From assembly GCF_000524195.1 (NCBI RefSeq), contig NW_020170381.1, forward strand, positions 513,650 through 577,649: a stretch of DNA of 64,000 bases. Reading direction: 5' to 3'. The translations under genes and the position numbers were made by a program. Within the stretch, counting starts at the first letter, position 1, and the number at the start of each line of letters is the position of its first letter. Of this stretch, positions 43,630 to 55,900 are shown in pieces. Under the pieces are notes generated by a model. That model searched no databases. It was not told where the DNA came from and worked only from the letters and a program-made list of their open reading frames with translations. Origin of the DNA: Echinococcus granulosus. Lineage: Eukaryota; Platyhelminthes; Cestoda; Cyclophyllidea; Taeniidae.

Positions 43630-46600
43630 ATGCACACTGACAATTTTAAGTGCTTCCGAAGTAAAATAAATCGTGTTCTTATTAGCCTCAAAACAAGGTC
43701 ATTCCGGTTCAGCCGCATCATCAGCTACGCATCCAGGCACAGAGCAAAAAAAAAAGACCATTCCGAAACCCCCAATATTACTACGCCGTTCCCCCTATTC
43801 GGTGCAATCTCTTTGGAAATCGCTCAACAGATCCACAATGAGTTCCTCATCTGCAAGATCTGCCTTGACGCCTTCGACAAGCCTAAATCATTGGCATGTC
43901 TACATACCTTTTGTCAGAAGTGCATAGAAAATCACATCTCTGCTGAGGTCACCTACAACAAGACAGCTGACTATCATCACTTTACCTGCCCGCTCTGCCG
44001 CAAACGTACCAGCCTCCCCATTGGCGGCGTTCGAAAACTGCCCGACAACTTTTTCGTCTCTGGCCTGGCGGATATGCTCTCCCGAACAAGACACTCCTCA
44101 CGATTCACAGAGCTGGTTGGTGGCTCACGCCATGAGGATGAAGTGAGCGAGGAGGACTCTGTGTGTGGTCCCCTTGGAGGTCACCACCAGGGGAGAATAG
44201 GCCACGTCGAGATTTCCGGCTACGGAGAATGCGAAATCTGTGGTCAATTCGGCGACCGATTAGGTCGTGGGCGGTCCTCTACACCGTCGACCGGCAGAAA
44301 CACTCTGGGTGTGGAGACGACAAATCAGCGGGCCAACTCAGCAGCCATATCGGCTGTCCCGAAGGCCACCTCGAAGTGTCTCGACTGCGGCAAGTTGCTC
44401 TGCGACCTATGTGTCAAAAGGCATAGGGAGATCAGGGTTACGAAGGACCATGCGATTTTCAGTCTGGCCACGGGGAGTGCAATCGCGTGCAAGGAGCACC
44501 CAGAGGAGCCGGTGCGCTTCTATTGCGAAGCCTGTTCCACATGCGTCTGTGTGCTCTGCACTTTCAACGATCACCGCGAACATGAGATGAAGAGCTTCGG
44601 AGAGGCCATCCAAAAATTGAGAGTAGAGTTACGCAGGAAGGTGAATGAGACCCAGGCCCTTATTCAGAAAACACGACAATGGTTAGCAGTCATTGATGAC
44701 GCAGCTGAAATGGTTCACAAGGTTGAGCACGACGTTCGGGAATGTGCTGACAGGGCTATTGATGAAGTAAGTTATGAAAGATCATTGAAGTATTACTGAA
44801 TTTGAATGGCTATGGCAAGTTGGAGAAGTTCCCTACTTAAGGTGAATGAAATGTGTCAATTATTGGAACTTGGACTTTGAATCAAACCACTTCATTTTAA
44901 TTATTCGCATATTTTCATTAATGACCGAAAATTTAGGGGATTCTCGCAAATAATATTTAGTAAAAACAAGACCTAAGCTATAAGTGGTTGACGGTGCGAT
45001 TGCGAAACCAAAGGAAGGCAGTCTTAATTAACTTTTATTAACCTAATTATAACTGGGGTTATGCCAATTTATAAATTGACCCTCTTTTGGCACGCACCTC
45101 AGAACCTAATCCGCCAAACGTAAGGTACCAGGGTAACACTTCCCAAATTAGTACATGAGCGTGACACAGTAATTTGACAACAAGAGGAAGAATGTAGAGG
45201 GAGTGGAATATGCTCCGGCATCAAATGTGTAGGTAGCGTTTATTCGGTAAGTCGGCTTTTTATCATGTTTCCTGAACCTGTCAACGAAAAAGCATACAGG
45301 ATCCAACGTAGTACTTGAGAAAGTCATGCAAGACTACTGCATTAATAAAGTTTATTTCTATCATTATTGAAAACAACGTTGACCTTTTACTTGTCTCAAG
45401 CACCAGTCTTAAGGACAAATGGATTGTTGCTTGCAATAGCGATTTCTACCAGTAGTTTTTCAAAACTGAAAGTTCTACGTAAGTAATAAAGTGAATTTAG
45501 ATTATTTGCAAAGAGGCTGCATTGGGAAAAGTGTGAGCCTATTTTCTGGCGCCTCCAAAATTCCAACAAATGTGGAATTTCGTGCATACTCACCAACATT
45601 GGCACAGATAAGTGTAATTACAAAACAAAGCCCATGAAACAGACTGCTTTGATCAATAGTTATTTTAATGATCCTAAAATAGGCATTAAACCACAAAGTT
45701 GGCTGTCAAACTCATGTTTTGAAACCTTTTTTAATTACTTTGTGGCCTCATCCACTTAAGTGCGGTACCGCATACGTTTTTCCGAAAGTCCGAGAACTCC
45801 AGAATTCACCATAAGCCTTTCTTCAAAATGACATTTTGATTCAGTGAAGAAAAACTCACTCAAACTGCACGTTGGTATTTGTTAAAAACGCTGATTTTCT
45901 TAGTCCTTAAGCATTTCATTGACATCAGGAAATCGTCTTCATTTGTTTGTAATTATAATTCAGCCTATTTTAAGTAAAAATAATTTTGCCCATTAATTTT
46001 AATCTAATTTTCCAGTCACTGCTGACTTACAGCCTAAAAATTCCATTTAACCTCTCAGGGTGTCAACTACTTCGATGATTTCCCGCATTGTGCTTTAACC
46101 TGTGAACGAACAATAGTCCCGTCCTCATGTGTGCATGCATCAGTCCTGATGTTTTGAAACAGAGGGGGGCTCAGAGCGTTTCATATAAAATGCCAAATGG
46201 GAAATTTTTATAAAATTATTTCCTAAAAATTTGCTGAAAAATTTTCCAAAACCCTACAGAGGGGGTACATAGGCCAATCTTAAAGTATTTGACAGAGGGA
46301 TTAAATGAATTTCGATGAACACATTTAGATAATAGGATTTTTATAATGGTTCGTGTTTGTCGGCATGCCCAGATTCACCGTCAGGAGGACAAGTTGATAG
46401 AGCAATTGCACAGCCGAGTGGGCCGACCGACGATGCAGACAATAGAGCGGGCGCCGGAGTGGGAGTGTCAACTCTCGCGCCTTGAGTCCGTGCACGCTGA
46501 GGTAGTGGAGCTCTTGGAGGGTCAGGACCTCAACGTACTCCTTTACACCCGTGGTGACATCAAGGAGAAGCTGGGCAAGCTGATGCAGCTCGAGGTGGCC

Positions 46601-48538
46601 GGCGCCTTACCCTCTACCGCCTGCCCCAAAACCCTCTTCGCTCCTCAACCTCTTTGTCTCGGACACCTCATCTTTTCCGACGACCCCGTTCAAGGAAAGG
46701 GTAAACAATCCCTACCCATGTCGTCTCCTGATCTTGGGTAGGCAATGGATCACTTTAAGAGAATAAGTATGAAATGGCATGGTGATTTGGGGGAAAATTA
46801 TTACTGTTGGTTGCTATTCAATAGAAATAGTTTGGTTTCTATAGAAAATGGTAATATCATCGGCAAAAATTAACCGAATTCGCCTCACCGTTTGATTATG
46901 TAAACTCAAACAATCTAGCTAATAAAGAACTATAGCACAGTGGCTTTGGCAAGACCTAGGTAGATGATCACAATGGTGACGACTGATCTATTCTTCTAAT
47001 GTAGTGGCTTTTTGTAGATCATTGATTTATTTCAGAAAGCTTTCTATTAATATTGCAACAAGTTTTTATGGGTAAAAAAGCGCAATTTTAAACTCGATAA
47101 TGATAATTCGATTCCATATTGTACAAAAAAGTTTCAGATGAATTTAAAATAAGCTTCGTCGTCTTCATCAGTGTAACTTCCGATTATCGCCGTTCAATTC
47201 CTCTATTTTATCATCACGCCTACTTATGCTTTCAAGATGGATTTAAAAATGTTGAAAGCACTTTGAAATGATTAAGCTATAGAAAATTTTCTTACTATCT
47301 TGACAAATTTGGCACGAAAACATGGCAAAAGGAAGAAATACTATGATTATGGCTAATTAAACGGCTATAACTCACTGTAAGCAATGACAAGCTATTTGAT
47401 TATTGTTATCACATAGAAGCCCTTAAGTAAAATTTTAAAGAAAGTTGAGGTAAATTCTTAATTTTGATCACACAAACACGCCCCACACAGGTAGCAATAG
47501 TTAATATGGTGAAATTAAAATTTTTATTACAAACTACTAAATTGGAATCTTTGTTAATTTCTTCGAGTATGGTATCTACTCTATGTACTCAGCGGTTTTA
47601 AGGGGGGTTTTTAGATATGCCGTTCCGGTAATCAGAGAACCTAAGGATGCAAGCTCATTTCTTCGAGTCGAATAATTAGACCTGCTATTGAAAGTAAGAA
47701 CATTGCATCATGCCGTTTTTATTATTTCTGACATAGGAGCAACTTATTTTCTGTTAGATGCGCGTTACCGCTAAGCAAACGCGGTGGGATTAACTAGCCT
47801 TGCAAAAGTTTTCTGCATGTTTCATAAAGAAGTTATTGATATTCCATTGCAAGATCTTGAATTTGTGTGACAGGGTGATGGATGTCAATTAGAATGAAAT
47901 TAATTGATGCTAAGCCCGCTTGACGTGTTGGTATGCTGAAGACATGTAATCATCACCAAACAACACCTAGACACTGAATAAGCAGATGAATGTGGTTCAC
48001 TCCATTAAAGTAGCATAATACTTTCGCCGCGCCCGACATAGCCAGTTAATCGTTTGACTGGTTAAGAAACGCCAGGATTTCAGCAACAACGCAGACAGAT
48101 CAGCAAGTGCTGTCGTTAGATGAAGCACCACAACCGACGACGAAGGAAACAGCGAGTGAGGCAAATGTTACGTCAGCGATCAAGCAGGTACGCCACCGGG
48201 CCATAAACACAGAGGTGACTCCCCGCGTCGATCAAGAAACGAACACGCGTCCTCGTGGTGTAAACGTCTCCATCACATTCGGAGGCGACGAACAAGTGGA
48301 CCTGGTAGACAGCTATCTCCTTGCCATCAAGGACATTGAGGAGTCGGGCCATGATGCCGCCTTTGCCGCAATGGACAATCTCACGAGGGCGCGGTTGCGT
48401 CGCAAGTTGAAGGAACGTTGGAACACAGTTGACAGCCCCGAAATCTCCGACACCAGCACCGTCAAAGCTGCCACGCCGACGGGCTCGGCAAAAACTTTTC
48501 ATCGTCGTTTTAGTGATTATCGTAACCTCTGGCCTTAA
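43630..48538 (+). CDS. RING/B-box/coiled-coil (TRIM-like) protein
   Basis: Probable E3 ubiquitin ligase of the RBCC type. Exons 43630-44766, 46373-46700 and 48084-48538 join in phase 0 and then phase 1, giving 639 aa. A C3HC4 RING spans about residues 75-123 (CKICLDAF, LACLHTFCQKC, CPLC). A first B-box starts CEIC at 201 and resumes CLDCGKLLCDLCVKRH at 250, so about 45 residues are inserted between its first Cys pair and the rest. A second B-box runs from about 287 to 320 (CKEHPEEPVRFYCEAC). A coiled coil follows and crosses the first intron. The C-terminus has no NHL, FN3 or SPRY domain. The ATG at 43630 comes directly after an in-frame TAA, but the true exon could begin at one of several acceptors at 43685-43736, all entered in phase 2, with an upstream first exon. 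RNF207 and TRIM2/3-type proteins are possible relatives. Confidence 0.83.
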
Positions 48539-50822
48539 GAGATCGAAAGTTAAAGAGTTCTGACCCCTATTTCTTATATTTCTTCACCAACCGCATCTAA
48601 CCATTCACTTCACCTGCAATTAATTTTGACCTAAGATGCTACCCCCAACGTTTTTATGTACCCCAACAGAGACGCGCATGGCCTGTGCGACCATTGTAAA
48701 CAGTCATGTGCTGTCAACTGAACTCTCTAGACCTTTTTTATTCGATGGCACGATATTGGAGCAATTTTTAGGTAGAGGGGGTGATTCATACTGTCAAATA
48801 TAAGCATTATAGTGAAGGGGATTTATGAAGAAACCAGTAAGTAGCCCTAAACAAGTTGCATAGATAATTTACTCTTGGTAGGTTTAGAAAAACAGTTATG
48901 CAATTCAGAAGACAAACCAAAATATTTGCAAATTAATTCAATTAAATCCTGCCGAAAAAGCCCTATCAAAGTTTCTGCTGATACCGTGGCATCATTGAGT
49001 AAAGTTTAAACTAAAGAAAAAGACTTTTGCGACAAACTGGGACATACTTTGCTTAGCAAGCCTCATAGTACTTAACGTTATCAAACCATATTATAAATGT
49101 AGGGGGAATATGGAGTAAAACTGAGGTTGAATAAGGCATTTGATAGAGTACGATTTACAAAAAACTGAAGTTGAGTAGGATAAAAGGATAAAGGAAATGA
49201 CAAATCTTATGTCTTAAAATAGGGTTGAATGGTCACTGAAAAATGAAATTAACTAATGTGTACTTTTGACAAGTTGTTACTCGGTTTTGATATTAATCAA
49301 GGAAAGTCTTATCATTATAATGCGCAACTTGATAACTTGCAACATAATATTCAAGTACTTAACAAGATGCTCATATTTGTTGTAGTTAACAATACTTCCT
49401 GGAAAGAAACTGGCCTTAAACCATCCAAAATTTGTAACTATAGGGCCATGAAGCAGAGTACCCAAGTATTCTATTCCAACATTTTAAGACAGCTAAAGTA
49501 GAAGAAGAAGAAGAAAAAGAAGAGGAAGAAGAAGAAGAAGAAAGAACTCATGTAAGCTTATTTGTAATACCCTGATTATTTGTTTAAGCCACTATTCTGG
49601 TTTCGCGGGGACTTAAGGCTGCGTCTTTCTGCTTCCTCTGAGAGACAAAGCTCCCAGGCCATGCTAATGGCCCTTCATCTTCTCTGTTCATCGACAATAC
49701 ATTCTTTGCTTTTACATTATGACTTCTTTCGAACTTCAAGGAAGACTTGCTGCTCTGCATGTGTATATTGCTTCGATCTGTCGGGGATTTAAGGACTTCT
49801 GGCTGTCTCTTTGAAGGAACTAAGCAGCGGAATCTAAGATGAGGAACAGAGGCAACTAATCAAGAGCTGATAGTTGAGCTGGTCCTGGCACAGAAGAGGT
49901 GATCTTAGTCGTGAACCCAGAATAGTGTGGGTTGTTACGAGACCATAAGAGCACAAATTACGTTCAAAAAATTAGCGATTAAGATATTAACAAATTGATT
50001 TGCTTGAGGCTATTAACTAAATGCTGCTTATAATGAGAGTATTATGCAAAACATTTCTTAAATCAAATGCGACCTTTTGACTAGTTAAAGCGCTCGTCTT
50101 GAAATGGTTGTCATTAAGCTTTTGCATCGTTGGCTCTGTAAGTTCTGCGTTCCGCCTAAGGTCGTTCTGTCAGCGTCTTGGTATGCTTTAAAGTTTACAA
50201 TTATTTTTAGGCATGATGCAGTCTACTTGCTAACAACCGTATTTTTAGAAACCTGGAACCGACTTTGGTAGAAGAGTAACTTGTTTCGTTTTTGACGAAT
50301 CTTTATGTTGCTTGACATCAATGGATTTTATCGCCCCTTTGAATTCATGACCGATTAGCTTGCTGTCAACCTAATTTTAGTACTGGTGATCGTGCAGTCC
50401 CGATTTTTCTTATCTCAAAAGCAAACATGCATGCATTACTTATTTTATTATGATGGCCTCCATTATTGTTGTAAAATGGCCTATAATCAGTTCCATTTTT
50501 TGCTTACATAGCACTTGCCAAACTGCATGCGTTTAGCTGGCATGCTTTGCACACTGCAAGATGAATCTGACCGTATTAAAACGAGCCGGACTTTGACCTG
50601 GTTTATTCATTGAAAAGTAGTGTTGACTTTCATAGTTTTTACTCAGAGATGTATGGATCAAGTTAGTTATTTTGTGCTTTTGTCTGCAAGCGCTGTTGTC
50701 AGCTCAGCAATCTCAAACTTTTGGTAATCTGTTTACTTTTTACTAAATGGTAGAAGACGTCGTTTAAAATTGCTCGCTCCTTTGTTTCTTGTATGTGTTA
50801 TTGAACTTGCATATTCTTATAC
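48539..50822. other. Intergenic region between the TRIM-like gene and MED20
   Basis: About 2.3 kb of AT-rich sequence with no supported gene. It contains a GAA-rich tract at about 49500-49543. Open frames near 49256-49501 and 49580-49792 have no splice context or recognisable composition. Confidence 0.5.
49500..49543. repeat. GAA/AAG-rich microsatellite
   Basis: An imperfect trinucleotide tract of about 44 bases, almost entirely A and G on the + strand, in intergenic DNA. Confidence 0.85.
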
Positions 50823-50833
50823 AGGTCCATAAA

Positions 50834-51676
50834 ATGCCCGGGATCTCCGCGTAAGTCCTTTCGGTACCGCTTATGTGCACAGAGTCATTCGAATTCCAGC
50901 ACAAGAGAAGAAGATTTTGGATGAGAAGATAGGCAAGATGGAACTCTTAGGAGCAATTGAGATGGGTAAGGTTAAGATGGAGAGCTCCGTCTACCGCTCG
51001 CTGAGTGATCAAGGTAAGGTTGAACAACGAGTAAGCCTTACCTCCTTTTAGTAAAGTATCGCTCTTTTCAGGTGTTTACAATGTCTGACTTTCCGGCCAC
51101 TTGCTTTGTTGTTAACGACGCAGAGCCGGACAAGATGCTCACCTGCGATTTGGCATTTCGGGAGTTCCCAGGCCTTTTGAAGGGTGTTTATGAATACGAA
51201 AAGAAGCTTCAAGTCGACGGAAATGGCGTCAAATACCGTCTCGGCGATTTTTATATTAATTTCATGACTCTCTCCTTGGGTCAAAGTCCAACAATCAAAG
51301 GCCTCCTTCTTGAGGTAAGCAGTTATCTTGGGATGGTCTCCTGCTCTGAATTAGGGTTTTTTGGTTGCTTATTCCCTCCGCGTACCCTGATCAGCTCGCC
51401 TTCCAGCCCACCTGTCCCCCTTCGTTAAGCGGCGAGCTGCTGCGTGCCTTTGGTCGGCAGCACTTTCCGGAGCTCTTCACCGGCCAAGTGATGCCGGTCT
51501 TTACGGCCACCCTTAAAAAGGCCTTCGCGGATAACTCGTCGCAGGACGCGTTGCCCAAACCCTCCACGGAGAGGCTGCTCACCGGCGAGGCAATGGACTC
51601 TCTTTCGCGGGCCACTGCACGCGCCACCGTCGCTCAGTACATCGAACATCTCAGGGAACTTCGGTCCCACTCTTAA
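50834..51676 (+). CDS. MED20: Mediator complex subunit 20
   Basis: MED20 is part of the Mediator head module, which links transcription factors to RNA polymerase II in the nucleus. Exons: 50834-50850, 50883-51013, 51052-51314 and 51395-51676, giving 230 aa (human MED20 is 212). The order of features follows MED20: a short N-terminus, KKILDEKIGKMELLGA aligned by eye with the human helix ending in KLEMLGA, a central SDFPATCFVV strand, a VKYRLGDFYINF segment equivalent to human TRYQYCDFLVKVG, and a C-terminal helix with QYIEHLRELR. The first two introns are only 32 and 38 nt. For the second intron an alternative (51019-51071, 53 nt, weaker donor GTTGAA) also keeps frame and would remove a few residues. 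The third intron is 80 nt. A cttatacag acceptor ends nine bases before the ATG. Confidence 0.9.
50851..50882 (+). other. 32-nt ultra-short intron in MED20
   Basis: GTAAGT at 50851 and cacag ending at 50882 bound a 32-base interval. Without its removal the frame hits TAA at once; with it the N-terminus aligns with MED20. Confidence 0.75.
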
Positions 51677-52929
51677 CACTGGCCTTCTGCTTCCTGTGTA
51701 AAAATAGTGCATTATTTTTTTTTCCTATAAGATCATATGGATATTACTTTGTTGGTATTTTAATCATTAGTGTCGGTGATGTGACACATGAATTAGCAAT
51801 CTCCCAACTCGTCAGTTCGAGGTAGCAAAAAATTCCTAGGCTTTGCAGAAGCTAGGCCAGGTAGCAGTAGTCTTGTGTGGGTATTATGCAGCGGTAGTAG
51901 CTTTTGTGACGTCACCTCAGCATAATGGATCTTGGCCCTCTGATGGCATGCGAGTGATACACAAATGGCTGCTTTTGGCAGGGGTAGGTTGGTGTCACGT
52001 GCGGTGTCGCACATCGGCTTTCTTAAAGCAAACAGTTGGTGGGGCGGGCGTGGAGTCACTTCAATCTCCAACGCTCATTTACTGGCAGAGAGAGAAAGAA
52101 ATGGGGTGGTCTCGTGCTCCCACAGCGCCTCTACCACTCGGTATTGGCGCTTTCAACTCCTGGTTTAGCACACCGTGAAATTTGGGGGTATTGTCGATGA
52201 TCGCGGCGAGTCGAAGCCCGTAGCCATCCAATGGAGGTAAAGTGGTGCTTGTTTAACAAGAGTGAAGAAATTTATCGATCGGAGACGGATACTCCTGATA
52301 CAGTGAGACGGGTACCGCTTAGGCGCTTTAAGGCGTGAAGAATAGAGATAAGGGGTTTTCGCATTGTTGAAAGTGCCTTATTTGACAACATATTTAAGAC
52401 ATCGATTAATAAGTGCTTCTTAAGTTTCGAGAACTAGCTGGGATTCTGCTGGGATTACTCAAATCCAACACTATCTTATTGCAGAACCCTTGAATAGTGC
52501 TAGTCTTAATTAGATGTTTACAATAGCAATTAAAACTCAGTTTGTTTGCAATCACCTTTTGTGTGTGAATTGTTCCAGCTACACTAACTCAGGGAGGCAA
52601 ACAAATTTTTGCAAGAGGATATTCGTGTCCACGATGCACTCAGAAGCAGTTTGGGGATGGTAAATATAACCTGAAGGAAAATCATACTGCTGCACCAAGA
52701 GCTAGCTGCTTAGACTCTATTCGTGCAGGTGATTGGGTAGCCAGCTTTGCCCAATCGTCGCACGCCCTTCTACCACATGCACCTTGGATTCGCTGCGCCA
52801 GTGGTCCGTTCTCTGCTCACACGGCGCGCGCATCCGCCATGGCGTGGGGAACTTCTGTGCACACGCCGGGCTCACGAGCCAGTGAGTTGAGCGAGCGGGC
52901 AAGCGAGCACGCGCCTTCACTCTTCTGCA
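51677..52929. promoter_or_regulatory. Intergenic region and likely promoter of the TBC1D30-like gene
   Basis: This 1.25-kb spacer has locally higher GC, most clearly at 52720-52920 directly before the start codon at 52930. A perfect cAMP-response-type palindrome TGACGTCA lies at 51907-51914, and a CACGTG E-box lies near 51996-52001. Frames open on both strands here look like composition effects. Promoter function is inferred from position only. Confidence 0.4.
51907..51914. promoter_or_regulatory. Consensus CRE palindrome TGACGTCA
   Basis: An exact 8-base palindrome matching the CREB/ATF binding consensus, about 1 kb upstream of the TBC1D30-like start and 230 bases after the MED20 stop. A single 8-mer can occur by chance. 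Confidence 0.4.
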
Positions 52930-55900
52930 ATGTGCGAGGTAACGTGTGAAGAGGTCAGCTTTGGCACAAGCAACTCCTCAATGCTGCTGATGGATGAGGA
53001 CAGTCAGTGGGTCGCGTGTGGGCAAAAGTTCAGTGAAATTAATCACTCCTCTCACTCCAAGGGTGAAAATGAGCATATGAGAAAGAATGACATTGAGTCT
53101 TTTAGCAATTTGCCGCTGGAATTATGTGATCCCATGAGGCGCAAAATTACATCTTTAAAACCCTCATTAACACCCGGAGCAGGAACACGGATTATGCGAC
53201 GAAGGAAGAGTAAGTTGTGTCAGCATTCCGTAACTTCATTAGGCCTTTGAATTCCCCTCTTCGTGCGCATGAATGAGTGCCTTCTAATTCTTTTATTTTT
53301 TGGTTCTACAACTACACTGTCACTCTTATAAACAACATCTGAAGAGCAAACGCCTGCTATGCAAATCGCCGGTTGATCCACAAGGCTGCTTTTGAAGCAT
53401 TACTGAAGTTTTGGAGTAAAATAGCCATTTGTAAGAAAAATTAAGGAAAAAGATAGAGGAATGCATGCGATTGCTGCTATAATCTTGGCATTTTTGACAA
53501 AAGTGGTTATTTCAGGCTTAGTCATTGTTTGGTTTATTGGAAAGTTTAAATGAAGTGCTTCGGGCTATCTTTGACTGGTTTCCAATTCAACCAATGAAAT
53601 CTGACAGGGCGAACAGATAATGGTGACTAACCCACCAAAGTCCTTTGTAGCTACTCTTCTGCTCGCCCACAACTACAAGCTAGGCACAGCGTAGATAACT
53701 GCTTATGACTTGACTTAGTAAAAGAGGATTTCTTATGATATTTTTCCACTTTATGCCATTCTTATCCTGAGAGTTATGTACTACTTTGCTTGTGCTTTCA
53801 ACTCAGAATGCGGGTAACCGAACTTTCATTAATAAAGCACATAACACCATTCCAAGTCAACAAAGCTCTTAACTGATGTCTTTTAATTACTCATTTTTAA
53901 TGAGTTCCGTATCGGAAATTATCAGTTTAATCTCAACTGAGGAATAAGAGAAAATCTTATTGCTTAAATGTATCTCTGAACCAGCCTTGGGAAAACTTCG
54001 GGTTAAAGGATGACGCGTCGATGCAGGTGGAATTATTGCATGTGTGATTTTAAATAGTCCAATAAAAGAATCCGAGGTCATTTGTCCGTGACCGTCCAAT
54101 CTTGGGGATGGCATGGCCACCGAGGAATGTTTTGGTGCACATTCTGCCATTTCGGATTAAGTATCCTTGAATATTGCAATATTATTCCACACTCATGTTC
54201 CCGTTCGGCAAATTTTCAAGTATTAGCACAAGCAGACTTGTTTAATGGAAGCGATCTGAGATAATATTTGCATGTTTGTCGAGCCTTATAGAGTTACCTA
54301 TTCTCAAAGTACCTAATCCCATTATTCATTTACAGCAGATCCCGGTTAAGGTGTAACCAATCAACCAGAGGGTTGTAATTACATCGTCAGTGGTCTATTT
54401 TTGCTATTGGTGGTTTTTTAAAAGTGGTGTACAGATGCTCGCAGCATTTTTATAATGCGGAATTTTGAATAATGCAAACAATAAAATATCCTAAGATTTT
54501 CCATAAAAGCTTGTTTAACATGAAAAATAGATTGTAAAGGAAATCCCGGAAACCGGAAGTTGTACTCATAGGTTATCAAATAACCCTATTATTTTACTCT
54601 CTCGGTCAACAAGAGCATCAGAACAGAAGAACGTTACTCTAGGTGAATGTAATTATAATCTCAAGACATCCTTTATTTGCACTGCGTGGGTTCTCCAATC
54701 AGTTAATGAATGAAAATTGCATTCCGAAATTGGAATCGCTTGAGTTTTATTAAATTAGTTGTCGACCACCACGTATGTAATCCTTTTGGAGCCATGTTAT
54801 ATTAGTTAGAAAAGTTGCTTACAAAATTTCATAATCAAAAGGGAAAAAAATCAAAGAAAGTCCCTAGCTAACGATTTAAACTTAAGCACTTATTAGAAAT
54901 AGCTGTCGCTTTGGTAAGTAGTCTAGAGCTGTCTGATAGGCATCTTTCCTTAAAAAAAAACTTGTAGAACGTCAAGGCGCGGAAGGCTGACAAATCACGT
55001 ACCTTAGACGTTGAGCCGAAAGAGGGCTTCCGTAAGAACTTTTTATACGGCTTTTAGCATGCATTACACTAATACCGATTTATGTTAGTTAAATTATGTG
55101 ACTAATTATGACCTTGTTAACAAAACCATTTTTAATCTAAAGCATTTGATGGAACTTAATATTGTTTTAGGGAATACAGACACCATAAAACACAAATGTC
55201 GAATTAGTTTATACCCTGATTTCCGACCAACTCATGTGCAAATTGCTGTACACTACTGACGACGTGTAAACGTAAATGCGGATGTCGTGCTATTTTGCAT
55301 CAGAAGGCCGCTATCATGTGATATATGCATTACATTGCCTTCCTTATCCCTCCGACACCACTCAGCAGTGAGACAAGACTTCATGGAGGAGTCGATCTCG
55401 GAGACGGAGGAGGCGTTTCGCCAGTGGCGGGAGGCAATGCGAGCGATGGCGCGACTACCGGAGGGCATCCCCCAACAGTTTCGCCGGCGCATCTGGCTCC
55501 TCCTCGCTACCCACCAGCTCAATTCGCAGCATATCAACTGGCCTCGCCTTGCGCAGACCCTTTTCGCGCCTTGCAGCACCCACACCTCTGAGGTCGAGGA
55601 GCGCCTGGGACGACAAATTGAGAAGGACCTCCACCGTACCGGTTCTGGCGCTATCGTCACCACTGAGGCTAACCGTACCGCACTCAAACGCGTCCTTACC
55701 GCCTACACGCGCTGGAACCGGCGCGTCGGTTACTGCCAGGGCTTTAATATCCTCGCCTCTGTCATCCTCAACGTCATGGAACTTGACGAGGAGGCAGCTC
55801 TCAAGGTACCTTATGCTTCTAATTTATGTGTTTGCCACGATTGTTAATGTGGTCAAAATGTCAGAGATGGTACAACTTAGTGTTGCATTCGAGTTAATTT

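Noticed and set aside
49500..49543. GAA tract as a polyadenine tail or retroelement end
   Set aside because: It is a mixed A/G microsatellite with no adjacent element, target-site duplication or reverse-transcriptase-like sequence.
51793..52178. Overlapping ORFs on both strands before the TBC1D30-like gene
   Set aside because: Mutually overlapping frames with no domain or splice sites; better explained as GC-raised promoter-type DNA.
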